From contig ONIU01000006.1 of NCBI GenBank assembly GCA_900317935.1, positions 1 through 53,742 of the forward strand: DNA of 53,742 bases. Direction: 5' to 3'. Shown here in pieces: positions 18,739 to 27,868 of the stretch. The translations under genes were made by a program, and so were the position numbers. The notes under the pieces were generated by a model. It was not told where the DNA came from. It did no database searches and saw only the letters and a program-made list of their open reading frames with translations. The stretch comes from an uncultured bacterium. Its GTDB lineage: Bacteria > Muiribacteriota > Ozemobacteria > Ozemobacterales > Ozemobacteraceae. Within the stretch, counting starts at the first letter, position 1; every line of letters begins with the position of its first letter.

Positions 18739-18761
18739 CTTTTCTTAGTTCTTATAAAGAA

Positions 18762-20156
18762 TTAATGCAAGTCCATCTTTAAATCAGGCCATAAAGCATG
18801 CACTATTTTTTCAAAATGCAAACCGCGGCTAGCTTTAAAGAGTACAGTTACACCTTTTTTCAGCTGTCCTTTTAATAAATCGGCTGTATCTTCACAAGAA
18901 TTAACTAATATTACAGAATTTGGTTCCATTCCGCTGTCAATAGCAGCATCAACGGTATTTTTAACGCATTCTCCTACGCATACCAATAAATCCAAACCAG
19001 AAGAAGCTGCCTGCTGTCCCAATTTTCTATGAAGTTCATCTGACATGGTCCCCAATTCCCTCATATCGCCTAAGACAGCAATCTTCTTCCCTTTACAAAT
19101 AGAAAGATATCTTAAGGCTTCCTGCATTGATGCCGGATTTGCATTATAGCAATCGAGCAATATTTCCACACCATCTTTATTGACTCGTTCCATTCTTGCA
19201 CCAACAGGAACAAAGGTTTTCAAGCGTTCGATAGATTTATCTAAATCACAGCCTATTTTATGACATATAGTTAAAGCTGCTGCAGCATTAAAAGCATTAT
19301 GATGACCAGCAAGATTCAATTCAACTTTCTTCTTACCTACTGGAGTAACAAGAACAAAATCAACAGATTCAGCTCTCATATTCAATTCAGTAATTCTGTA
19401 ATCATTATTTTCTTTTTCACCAAAAGTTGAATAATCTGCTTTAGAAGCTACTTTTTTGAGAAGGTCAATATATTCGCTGTCTCCAGGTAAAGCAACTTTA
19501 CTACCGGGTTTAAGCTGTTCAAGTATTTCAGATTTAGCTTTTGCAATATTTTCCAAGCTGCCAAGAATACCGATATGAGCAGGGCCTACATTGCTGATTA
19601 CAGCAGCATCTGGAGTAGCTATACTGCATAATGTTCTAATTTCACCGGGGTGATTCATACCCATTTCTAGCACAGAATATTTGCTTTCAGTATCAATACC
19701 TAAAATTGTTAACGGCAAACCAATATGATTATTCAAATTGCCTGTAGTTGTGCTGCATTGTGCAAATCCAGAAAGAATATGGGTAATCATAGACCTGGTA
19801 GTGGTTTTCCCGTTACTGCCAGTTACTGCAACAAAGAAAGAATTTAATTCTTTTCTTCTGGCCTGAGCAAGTTTCTGAAGAGCTGTTAAAGTATCGGAAA
19901 CTTTTATTACTGCGGCATCCAATGTATCGCCTAATTCGTCTGAAGAAACTAAAACAGCTGCAGCCCCCTGCTGAATTGATGAATTTACAAACTTATGAGC
20001 ATCGTGAGTTTCACCAATAAGTGCCACAAACAAATCATCTTTTTCAACTTTACGACTATCAATGCAAACCTTCTTAACTGTTTTTCCATTGTCTTTAATT
20101 AGTTTGCCATCACATATTTCTGCTATTTGTTTTGCTGTGTAATTTAAATTATTCAT
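18762..20156 (-). CDS. murF: UDP-N-acetylmuramoyl-tripeptide--D-alanyl-D-alanine ligase
   Basis: 464 aa, standard length. This cytoplasmic Mur ligase adds D-Ala-D-Ala to the UDP-MurNAc tripeptide. Seen: the N-terminal substrate domain (VCIDSRKVEKDDLFVAL), the P-loop TGSNGKTTTRSMI at about residue 110, the NNHIGLPLTIL segment and the C-terminal domain (VLGDMRELG, NPASMQEALR). The start is 9 bp after the murE stop, with an AAAGG-type ribosome binding site inside that gap. Confidence 0.97.
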   Translation of the reverse strand: MNNLNYTAKQIAEICDGKLIKDNGKTVKKVCIDSRKVEKDDLFVALIGETHDAHKFVNSSIQQGAAAVLVSSDELGDTLDAAVIKVSDTLTALQKLAQARRKELNSFFVAVTGSNGKTTTRSMITHILSGFAQCSTTTGNLNNHIGLPLTILGIDTESKYSVLEMGMNHPGEIRTLCSIATPDAAVISNVGPAHIGILGSLENIAKAKSEILEQLKPGSKVALPGDSEYIDLLKKVASKADYSTFGEKENNDYRITELNMRAESVDFVLVTPVGKKKVELNLAGHHNAFNAAAALTICHKIGCDLDKSIERLKTFVPVGARMERVNKDGVEILLDCYNANPASMQEALRYLSICKGKKIAVLGDMRELGTMSDELHRKLGQQAASSGLDLLVCVGECVKNTVDAAIDSGMEPNSVILVNSCEDTADLLKGQLKKGVTVLFKASRGLHFEKIVHALWPDLKMDLH

Positions 20157-20165
20157 CTTATACCT

Positions 20166-21650
20166 TTACTCTTTATTATATATAAAATAAGATCTTGCAA
20201 CTTCTCTATCATCAAATGGGATAGTATGATCTGAAAAATACTGACCCGTTTCATGACCTTTTCCTGCTATTAAAACAGTATCTCCTGCCTCTGCCATATT
20301 AAGAGCGCTTATTATAGCGTCTTTTCTGTCAACAATTTGAGACACACTTTTCCCCTGTGGTATTCCAGTTGACTTTATTCCAGCCATAATCTCGTCTATA
20401 ATTGCCTGAGGGTCTTCCTTTCTAGGATTATCAGAAGTTACTATGACAACATCTGAGTTTTCTAATGCTGTTCTGCCCATTACAGGTCTCTTTTCATGGG
20501 AACGATTTCCGCCACATCCGAAAACAGTAATAAGTTTCTTTTCGGTAACCGGTCTGAGAGCATGAAGCACGTTATTCAAAGCGTCTGGACTATGGGCATA
20601 ATCAACAACAACGTTGATTCCTTTATCATTTTCTATAGCTTCTAATCTTCCGGGAACAGCTTTCAAAGACTCTAGCCCTTCACATATGTCTGCTAACGAA
20701 ACTCCTAAGGCACTTGTCATTCCAGCAGCCATCAGAGCATTAAAAACATTATATTCACCGCCCATATTAATTCTGCATTCTTTTTCTTCGCCTTTGCAGT
20801 GAATAACAAAACTGCTTTCACAACCTTTTATATTAGCATCAGAAGCATAGATATCAGCCTCTTTATTATTCACAGAGACTGAAACAACATCCAATTCAGC
20901 TTTTTTACACTCTTTATAAAGCTTCATTCCGTAGTCATTGTCTATACCAACTACATTCTTCTTGTCTTTATAGGCTAATTCAAAGAACAAGCGCTTTTTG
21001 GTATTGTAGTAATCATCCATATTCGGGTGAAATTCAGTATGTTCAAGACTTAAATTTGTAAAACCAGCAACGGAAAAATTCAGATTTTCTACTCTGAACA
21101 TTTTTAAAGAATGAGAACTGACTTCGATTACTCCATATTTAATGTCATGTTCAAGAGCTTCTTCCATTAATGAATGAATAACCTGAGATTCTGGAGTTGT
21201 ATTGTTTGCTGGTATAACATTATAAACCATATCATAATCTATGGTTCCCATTCTGAAAGCCTTATCATAAGCCTTTTTTAGTATGCTCTGAACCATATAT
21301 GAAATAGTTGTTTTTCCTTTTGTACCAGTTATTCCAATAAGCTTAATCTTTTCAGAGGGATTATCATAGAATTTAGCAGAGATTTCAGACAAAGCAGCTC
21401 TAGCGTTATGAACCTTTATGATAGGAACTTCAACGTTTTTTCTATTACCTTCAATTACTGCAGCAACTGCCCCATGCTGAATTGCATCAAACAAGAAGAT
21501 GCTGCCGTCAATATTATTTCCAGAAAGTGCTACGAATAGATCACCCTTTTTAATTTTTCTGGAATTAAAGCAGATACCGGTTATTTCTGTATCCAGGTTA
21601 CCTACTGTTTCTATTATGTTTGAAGGTAAAATGTCTTTTAATGTTTTCAT
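20166..21650 (-). CDS. murE: UDP-MurNAc-tripeptide synthetase, meso-diaminopimelate type
   Basis: 494 aa cytoplasmic Mur ligase. The P-loop is GITGTKGKTTISYM at about 110; the substrate motif NNTTPES and VDYAHSPDALNNVL are present. Near the C-terminus the specificity motif reads TSDNPRKEDP. DNPR at this position is the known mark of enzymes adding meso-diaminopimelate rather than lysine, so the wall is predicted to be of the DAP type. GGAG precedes the ATG. It lies 24 bp after ftsI in the same operon. Confidence 0.97.
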   Translation of the reverse strand: MKTLKDILPSNIIETVGNLDTEITGICFNSRKIKKGDLFVALSGNNIDGSIFLFDAIQHGAVAAVIEGNRKNVEVPIIKVHNARAALSEISAKFYDNPSEKIKLIGITGTKGKTTISYMVQSILKKAYDKAFRMGTIDYDMVYNVIPANNTTPESQVIHSLMEEALEHDIKYGVIEVSSHSLKMFRVENLNFSVAGFTNLSLEHTEFHPNMDDYYNTKKRLFFELAYKDKKNVVGIDNDYGMKLYKECKKAELDVVSVSVNNKEADIYASDANIKGCESSFVIHCKGEEKECRINMGGEYNVFNALMAAGMTSALGVSLADICEGLESLKAVPGRLEAIENDKGINVVVDYAHSPDALNNVLHALRPVTEKKLITVFGCGGNRSHEKRPVMGRTALENSDVVIVTSDNPRKEDPQAIIDEIMAGIKSTGIPQGKSVSQIVDRKDAIISALNMAEAGDTVLIAGKGHETGQYFSDHTIPFDDREVARSYFIYNKE

Positions 21651-21674
21651 TCAAAATCTCTCCAAAGGTTCAGT

Positions 21675-23717
21675 TTATTCATTAATAACTGAAGAAAGTT
21701 TAATTCTTAGTATTTTTGACAAAGGGAAGGGCCGCCCTGCGGGAGGCAACTGCTTGACTACTATTCCATCACCATCATATATAGCTTTTAAGCCCATGGA
21801 ATTAACCGTTCTAATTGCTTCTTTCATAGATTTACCTACTAAATTAGGAACAAGATTTATTCCAACAGGCGGAGGAGTATTCAAAGAACTTGTATTGCTG
21901 GCAGAAGCTAGAGTTTGTATTGAATTGCCAGTATCATTCAACTTATCAATACCTTCTCCATGAGCCGCGGTCATTTCTAAGAGACTGTTAACTCCGTTTT
22001 CTGCTGTTTTAACATTTTTATCAGGAGGAACCTTTAAATGCTTCAACACCTTTTCGGCAATAACAGCAAAAGATGGTGCTGCCAATCTACTACCGAACAT
22101 TGTTCTTGTATCACCCTTAGGTTCATTTAATGCAACAAACACAACAATTCTTGGTTCCATTGCTGGTGCCATACCAATAAAAGACGTTACAAGCTTTGTA
22201 TTTGAATAACCACCTTTTCCATCTGGCTTTTGAGCGGTACTAGTTTTACCGCCTGAGGTATAATCTTCTAATGCAGCTCTTCCACCGCCGCCTTCATCAA
22301 CAACGCCCCGCAGCATTGATCTAAGTTTTCTTGCTAATTGCGGAGAAACAACTTTTCTTATAACTTCAGGTTCAAAACTCTGCTTGAATTCACCGTCTGC
22401 TGAAGTAATACTTTTAATCAATCTTGGTCTTATCAGATTACCGCCATTAGCTATAGCACAGTAAGCCTGAACAACCTGTAAGCTCGTCACAGTTAATTCC
22501 TGACCAATGCATAAAGAAGAAGGAGAAAAAGCTGACCATCTGGATGGAGGCCTTAAAATACCGTTGCTTTCTGAAACAACTTCAATTCCAGTTGGCTCAC
22601 CAAGACCAAAACGTTTGTACATCCTATAGATCATTTCAGGTTCAACCAATTGTGAAAGCTGCATCATCGCCGCATTGCAGGACTTGGCAACAGCCTCATT
22701 TATATCAAGTAAACCGTGATGACCGGTGCATTTCATTTTTCGGTAAGGATTCTGTATTTCTCCATATCCTTTACAATAGAAGCGTGAACTAGAATCAACT
22801 TTATGGTTTTCCAAAGCTGTAGCAGCCGCTATAATTTTTATACAGGAACCTGGTTCAAACATGTCAGTTGCTGGTCTGTTCTTAATATTGAAAGGATTGC
22901 TTTTTGCAAAATTATTCAAATCATAAGTAGGATAACAGGCCATACCCAGTATTTCACCAGTATATGGGTCTGCAACTATGGCTGTTGTATCTAAAGGATC
23001 ATATTTTTTTGCAATAACCTGAAGTTCATTTTCCAAAACATGCTGAATATATGCGTCTATAGTGAGAGTTATATTACTGCCGCCCATAGGAGGAGTAATA
23101 CTTTTAATATTGTCTCCGCCTTTATTGCTGCTTATACTTATATCTTCCTGAATTGCAAGCCCTGGATACCCTTTTAAGCTCTTATCATATAATTTTTCTA
23201 AGCCTTCAAGACCAACCTGATCTCCACCGCAGAAACCAATAAGATTTGCGGCCAGAGTATTCTGGGGATAGTATCTTTGATAATGGCTTTCAAGATTGAT
23301 TCCAGCTATATTTAACTGCCTGATTTTATTTGCCAGATTAAGTTCTATGTTCTTACAAAGCAGAACATATTTTCCATTCTTGCATTTTTTTATTATTTCT
23401 TCTCTAGTTAATGGAAGAATAGTAGATAAAGTTCCTGCTGTCTCATTCAGGTCTTTTACTTCCTTGGTGTAAAGATAGACATGATAAGTTTCAACGGAAA
23501 TAGCTAGTTCCATACCGTTTCTATCGGTAATTACACCACGTTTTACATCAAGAACACGTTTACTTATATGATTACTTTTGGAGCGTTCAGACCATCTTTC
23601 ATACTGATAAATCTGTAAATAACAGAGTCTAATTATAAAAATGCCTATAATAATAATTGCAAATATAAGAACACAGATTACTCTGTATATTCTTGGATTC
23701 AACATTTTATTACGCAT
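21675..23717 (-). CDS. ftsI: Division transpeptidase FtsI/SpoVD-type with PASTA domain
   Basis: 680 aa. A short cytoplasmic tail is followed by one membrane helix (about 10-32), the PBP dimerisation domain, then the transpeptidase domain with SxxK (GSCIK), SxN (SCN) and a third motif that reads KTS instead of the usual KTG (GGKTSTAQK). A PASTA domain (VPNLVGKSMKEAI) closes the protein at about 610-675. It cross-links septal peptidoglycan. PASTA on FtsI is common in SpoVD/PBP2x-type proteins and unlike enterobacterial FtsI. AAGGA before the ATG supports the start; the gene follows rsmH by 11 bp. Confidence 0.96.
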   Translation of the reverse strand: MRNKMLNPRIYRVICVLIFAIIIIGIFIIRLCYLQIYQYERWSERSKSNHISKRVLDVKRGVITDRNGMELAISVETYHVYLYTKEVKDLNETAGTLSTILPLTREEIIKKCKNGKYVLLCKNIELNLANKIRQLNIAGINLESHYQRYYPQNTLAANLIGFCGGDQVGLEGLEKLYDKSLKGYPGLAIQEDISISSNKGGDNIKSITPPMGGSNITLTIDAYIQHVLENELQVIAKKYDPLDTTAIVADPYTGEILGMACYPTYDLNNFAKSNPFNIKNRPATDMFEPGSCIKIIAAATALENHKVDSSSRFYCKGYGEIQNPYRKMKCTGHHGLLDINEAVAKSCNAAMMQLSQLVEPEMIYRMYKRFGLGEPTGIEVVSESNGILRPPSRWSAFSPSSLCIGQELTVTSLQVVQAYCAIANGGNLIRPRLIKSITSADGEFKQSFEPEVIRKVVSPQLARKLRSMLRGVVDEGGGGRAALEDYTSGGKTSTAQKPDGKGGYSNTKLVTSFIGMAPAMEPRIVVFVALNEPKGDTRTMFGSRLAAPSFAVIAEKVLKHLKVPPDKNVKTAENGVNSLLEMTAAHGEGIDKLNDTGNSIQTLASASNTSSLNTPPPVGINLVPNLVGKSMKEAIRTVNSMGLKAIYDGDGIVVKQLPPAGRPFPLSKILRIKLSSVINE

Positions 23718-23728
23718 TTTTATTTTCC

Positions 23729-24673
23729 TTAAATCTTAACAATAGCTCTGAGTCTTGCTGAACGTGCTCTAGGATTGAGTTTAACTTCATCTTCTTCTGC
23801 AAAAACAGCTTTTTTAGTTAAAATTTTGATTCTTGGTTTCTTTCCACAAACACAGACAGGGAACTGAGGTGGACATTCACAGCCTTTCGAATTCTTTTGA
23901 ATGAAACTCTTTACCAACCTGTCTTCTAGAGAATGGAAAGAAATAATCGTTAAATGACCACCCGGATTCAGACAATCCAAGCAGATATTCAAGAAATCGC
24001 TTATCTCATCAAGTTCGTGATTTACTGCTATTCTCAAAGCCTGAAATGTTTTTGTCGCAGGATGAATATGCTTTTGATTTTTCGGCAAAGCTGGAACAGT
24101 ATCACAAACAACCTTTGCTAACTCTTCTGTTGTCTCAAAGATTTTTGTTTCTCTGTATTTAACTATTGCATCAGCTATTTTTCTTCCAAAACGTTCTTCA
24201 CCATATTCGTAAATAATCTTTGCTAATTCTTCTTTTGAAAGATTATTCACTAAATCAGCAGCGGTTTCACTATCAGACGGATTCATTCTCATATCAAGGG
24301 GACCATTTTTTGAAAAAGAAAAACCTCTATCTGGGTTATCAAGCTGATAAGAAGATACACCTAAGTCCAGCAGTATGCCGTCAGCAGCATTAACTCCTGC
24401 ATTTTCTAGAACCATAGGTAAATCAGATGCCTTTGCTTGATATAAACTAAGTTTCGGTTCATCAAAAGTATCTCTAGCATAATTCAGAATTTCAGAATCT
24501 CTGTCTATTCCAATTGCTAGTTCAATGTTCTTATAGCGTTCTAATACAGCTCTTGTATGACCGCCTAATCCAAATGTACCATCCACAAAAATTTTGCCAT
24601 TTTCCGGCATTGCGTATTCAAGAACCTGTTCTAATAAGACAGATTTATGTTCTGGCTTTATGTTACTTTTCAT
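23729..24673 (-). CDS. rsmH: 16S rRNA (cytosine1402-N4)-methyltransferase
   Basis: 314 aa, the usual size of RsmH (MraW). It methylates C1402 in the decoding centre using S-adenosylmethionine. Seen: VDGTFGLGGHTRAVLE (SAM site), LLDLGVSSYQLDNPDRGFSF spread across one block, and ISFHSLEDRLVK. The ATG at 24671-24673 is used because the family begins HKSVLLEQVLEY immediately after it. It overlaps the last 11 bp of ftsL. Here ftsL precedes rsmH, the reverse of the common rsmH-ftsL order. Confidence 0.97.
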   Translation of the reverse strand: MKSNIKPEHKSVLLEQVLEYAMPENGKIFVDGTFGLGGHTRAVLERYKNIELAIGIDRDSEILNYARDTFDEPKLSLYQAKASDLPMVLENAGVNAADGILLDLGVSSYQLDNPDRGFSFSKNGPLDMRMNPSDSETAADLVNNLSKEELAKIIYEYGEERFGRKIADAIVKYRETKIFETTEELAKVVCDTVPALPKNQKHIHPATKTFQALRIAVNHELDEISDFLNICLDCLNPGGHLTIISFHSLEDRLVKSFIQKNSKGCECPPQFPVCVCGKKPRIKILTKKAVFAEEDEVKLNPRARSARLRAIVKI

Positions 24674-25046
24674 ACAAACTTTTCCAATTCGGTGGAAGCT
24701 TAATATATAGAGGTTTCCCTGGTTCAACCATACCAAGTTCAGATTTTGCCTTTTGGGCTATTAAATCTATAGCTTCCAGCTTTGTAGTTTCAGCTTTTAT
24801 ATCTTCATTACTGCTTTCAAGATTTTCAATTGTTTTATTGAGATTCTTTATGCTGAGTTTAATCTCTACCATCTTAGTGGACTGCCATATATAAAGAGTA
24901 AACATAGCACTCAACAGCAGAATTGCTGTAAGATAAAGCCTTATAATATGCCTTCGTCTGGCAATATCTTCTGGAGTAACTTCTTCTCTGGGAGTTACCC
25001 TTATCTCTGCTTCTGCAGGAAGCATTACAGATACTTTTCTATTCAA
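24663..25046 (-). CDS. ftsL: FtsL/DivIC-like septum protein
   Basis: 127 aa bitopic protein: ~35-residue charged cytoplasmic tail, one membrane helix (about 36-55; LYLTAILLLSAMFTLYIW), then an external leucine-zipper-type coiled coil (58-98) and a short LGMVEPGKPLYI segment typical of FtsL. It would bridge FtsQ and FtsB-type partners to FtsW/FtsI. The likely start is TTG at 25046 with GAGG upstream; an internal ATG seven codons later is the alternative. It heads the dcw run, so the promoter should lie just upstream, next to the protease terminator. Confidence 0.82.
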   Translation of the reverse strand: MNRKVSVMLPAEAEIRVTPREEVTPEDIARRRHIIRLYLTAILLLSAMFTLYIWQSTKMVEIKLSIKNLNKTIENLESSNEDIKAETTKLEAIDLIAQKAKSELGMVEPGKPLYIKLPPNWKSLYEK

Positions 25047-25071
25047 GACCGAACCTCGATATTTTGTACAT

Positions 25072-25109
25072 AAAAAAGGGAAAACCCGTTAGGATTATCC
25101 CCTTTTTAT
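25072..25109 (-). terminator. Terminator of the pullulanase-protease unit
   Basis: On the minus strand AAAAAGGGGA and a TTTTCCC arm flank an ATAATCCTAACGGG core and end in a run of six Ts, 24 bp after the protease stop and ahead of ftsL. Confidence 0.75.
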
Positions 25110-25132
25110 AATTCTTGATTATAAAGAACGGA

Positions 25133-27799
25133 TTATCGTCCTTCTACTGTACCATTTTGTTTATCAAATTCCAAGATACTCTTAACTTTTTTTTCAAGAT
25201 TAATTATAGCTTGGCGTTCATTAGCATTTAATGAAGAGAATGAATTAAGAACTTTAGTTTTTGAATTTGGATTTTTCTTAAATTCATCCTTTATTTGATT
25301 AACAAGTCTTTCTTCAACGCAAGAAAGCAAATCGGCTCTTTCTATAACAACACGTTCAGAAGAAACACTTCTTGATTTGCTTGTACGTCTTGCAGAAGCT
25401 CTGGCCAGATTCTTAATTTCATCATCAGTTGAAGGCTGCATAAATTCGCTTATGAATTTAATTAATTCGTTTCTTTGAGCCTTACTATTTACAGATTCAA
25501 TATTGAAACCGAAGAGCATCAGTCTATAGCCATCAACAACTCTTATTGCTGCAGCTCCTGAAGAAGTAACACCTCTAGAGAATGAGCCTGGTTTGTGGCT
25601 TGGACCATTCATTTCGCGTTCATCAGCCTTGTCACGAGCACCTTCTTCATACTTGAAGATTGCTTCTGCTCCAGACAACGGGTCTATTTCATCAGGCCAT
25701 TTCTGGTTATTAGCGCCATCTCCACCGAATATCTGGAATGAGTGACCACTGCAAACTTTTATGCCAGAAACCACATGAACATTTACGTCATCTTGAACAA
25801 ATCTTGCTTTACATCTTGTTTTTAAGAAATCATTGTCTCTTAAACAGAATGCTATATCCTGACCATTAAGAACACATCTGCCGCCAGCTTTCAAGAACTG
25901 GTCGATAGAATCAACTTCTTCATCTGTTAAGCTTTGTTCTGGAGTAGAATCTGAACAGCTTATCAATACCCAGCCATCCAAATATCTCTTCAAAACTTCT
26001 GGTCTTATATCGCCGTCAAAGAAACGATCCCAAGTATCGTATTTGATTTTGGCATCTTTAAGCATCTGTTCCAAAATAGGAGCTGAAGTTCCCTGACTGT
26101 CAGTATAAACAAGAAGAACATGGCCTTCTGTAGAGAACTGTTCTTTTGTTACAAAAGATGTTTTAATCTGAGAAACAGGAATTCCTTGTCCCTTAAGAGA
26201 AAAACCCATTTTGACTTCAGTATTTACCGGAGTTCCTTCAGCAATCTGCATTTTAAAAGCTTTAAATACCTTTGTTTTTCCACCGGCAGGTAAAGCCTTT
26301 AAAGTAACTTCGTATTTGTTGTTGTCGATATACTTATTGTTAGAAAAACCACCGATGGTTACACTATCTATAGTTTTTCTGCCCAAATTCTTAATAGAGA
26401 CTTTTACATCAACTTCTTCGCCAGCAGCAATGCGGCCATCTTTATTCTTATCTTCAAAAATTACATCTTCTAATTTCAAATAAGGAATATTTGGATTAGA
26501 AACTTCAGCAAGAAAATTATACCATTGAGTTTCTTTGCATAAATCATGAATTTTGTATCTAGTTTTGAAGTTCTTAAAACCCTGTCTGGTTGGGAAGAAT
26601 ATAGAAAGGCCACGACTTTCCTTGAATTTTTCTCCGTTAACTGCAAGCTTATTTATATATCCGTCTTTTCCGCCATTACCACAGATTGTCTTTAACAAAC
26701 GAGTAGCAGCACTTTTTAAGTTGGAAGAAGCATGAGTTTTCTGGATTAGAATAGCCAAGAAATGCCCCAAATCTACATAATCACCATAAGAATATTTAAG
26801 AGCTTCGTCTCTGGCAAATTCAATCTTATCAATGTTGCTCATATTAGCAATAGCAACTTTACAGAAAGAATCCAAGTCTTCTCTGAAATCAGTAGTCTTA
26901 GAATGATCTATAACAGAAATAGCAACAGCTGTATTACCCTGAGCTCCAACACCACCAGCGTATGATTTAGCGTAAACATCAGTAATTTTTCTTGCTAACT
27001 CAATTCCGCCTACTTCTGGTTTTGAAGTAACAGCAGCAGCTATTTTATCATAGGGCCAACCTCTTTCTGGTTCTAAGTCAGGAGAACCCAGCTGACACTT
27101 AGCATATTTGCTTGTTGTATAAGCAACTTCAGCCATCTGCATCAAGCAGGCGTCAAAACCCATTATTTCTAATGGACCACCAATGATATCAACAACTTTG
27201 TCAAGAGTTCTGCCCAAAGTCGGTATATTCATTGATGTCTTAGAAGTATCATCATAAGATATATTATAGCTGATTGCAGCACCTGGAACGCCACCGGAAG
27301 GGAGACCTATTTCTCCGACATCACCTTCCATAATGCTTGGGTTGATTTCTTTCCAGCCTGTTCCATGGTTCCAAAGAATAAGAGCGTATTTCTTTGCCGG
27401 ATAATTCTTAACAGTCCATTCAACAAAATCAAGCAGGGTTTCAGGTGCAGCCATATCAACATTACCAAGGTTCTTAACCGCTGGTGATGTCATTTTTTTA
27501 GTGCTGTTATCTTTTACGATGTAAAAACGCTTAGCACCTTTCCATTTTAATTCTGAATCATGGTCATAGTTACCATTACGGTCAATCTGTGCGACAAAAT
27601 TAACCTGATCGGTTGAGCCATATTTTTCAAGCTCGTTAATATCTAAGGAAGTTGCTGCTTCAAGATTGTTATCTGCTGCCATAAACAGCATAAAGGTCCA
27701 TTCTTTTTCAGCATTAGCTGCATTTGCAGAAGTATCTGCAAAGATTAAACCAAACGTAAATACCGCTATAAGCGAGGTTCTTATAAACTTATTAAACAC
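25133..27799 (-). CDS. Secreted clostripain-like (C11) cysteine protease
   Basis: 888 aa with a signal peptide (cleavage after about residue 27, ADTSANA). The C11 catalytic dyad is visible: His in LILWNHGTGWKE and Cys in MGFDACLMQMAEVAY. After the protease domain (about 30-400), a CARDB-like beta domain with a Ca-binding-looking DKNKDGRIAAGEE loop follows, then a Rossmann/glutamine-amidotransferase-like region (GHVLLVYTDSQG... FLKAGGRCVLNGQD) and a basic helical tail. Start codon is GTG with AGGAGG in front. It follows the pullulanase by 69 bp on the same strand, suggesting a secreted polymer-degrading pair. Confidence 0.93.
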   Translation of the reverse strand: MFNKFIRTSLIAVFTFGLIFADTSANAANAEKEWTFMLFMAADNNLEAATSLDINELEKYGSTDQVNFVAQIDRNGNYDHDSELKWKGAKRFYIVKDNSTKKMTSPAVKNLGNVDMAAPETLLDFVEWTVKNYPAKKYALILWNHGTGWKEINPSIMEGDVGEIGLPSGGVPGAAISYNISYDDTSKTSMNIPTLGRTLDKVVDIIGGPLEIMGFDACLMQMAEVAYTTSKYAKCQLGSPDLEPERGWPYDKIAAAVTSKPEVGGIELARKITDVYAKSYAGGVGAQGNTAVAISVIDHSKTTDFREDLDSFCKVAIANMSNIDKIEFARDEALKYSYGDYVDLGHFLAILIQKTHASSNLKSAATRLLKTICGNGGKDGYINKLAVNGEKFKESRGLSIFFPTRQGFKNFKTRYKIHDLCKETQWYNFLAEVSNPNIPYLKLEDVIFEDKNKDGRIAAGEEVDVKVSIKNLGRKTIDSVTIGGFSNNKYIDNNKYEVTLKALPAGGKTKVFKAFKMQIAEGTPVNTEVKMGFSLKGQGIPVSQIKTSFVTKEQFSTEGHVLLVYTDSQGTSAPILEQMLKDAKIKYDTWDRFFDGDIRPEVLKRYLDGWVLISCSDSTPEQSLTDEEVDSIDQFLKAGGRCVLNGQDIAFCLRDNDFLKTRCKARFVQDDVNVHVVSGIKVCSGHSFQIFGGDGANNQKWPDEIDPLSGAEAIFKYEEGARDKADEREMNGPSHKPGSFSRGVTSSGAAAIRVVDGYRLMLFGFNIESVNSKAQRNELIKFISEFMQPSTDDEIKNLARASARRTSKSRSVSSERVVIERADLLSCVEERLVNQIKDEFKKNPNSKTKVLNSFSSLNANERQAIINLEKKVKSILEFDKQNGTVEGR

Positions 27800-27868
27800 G
27801 CTTATTTCCTCCTGTAGACATATCGCACATTTTAATAATTATACGAATCGGTACAAAATCTGTCAAGG

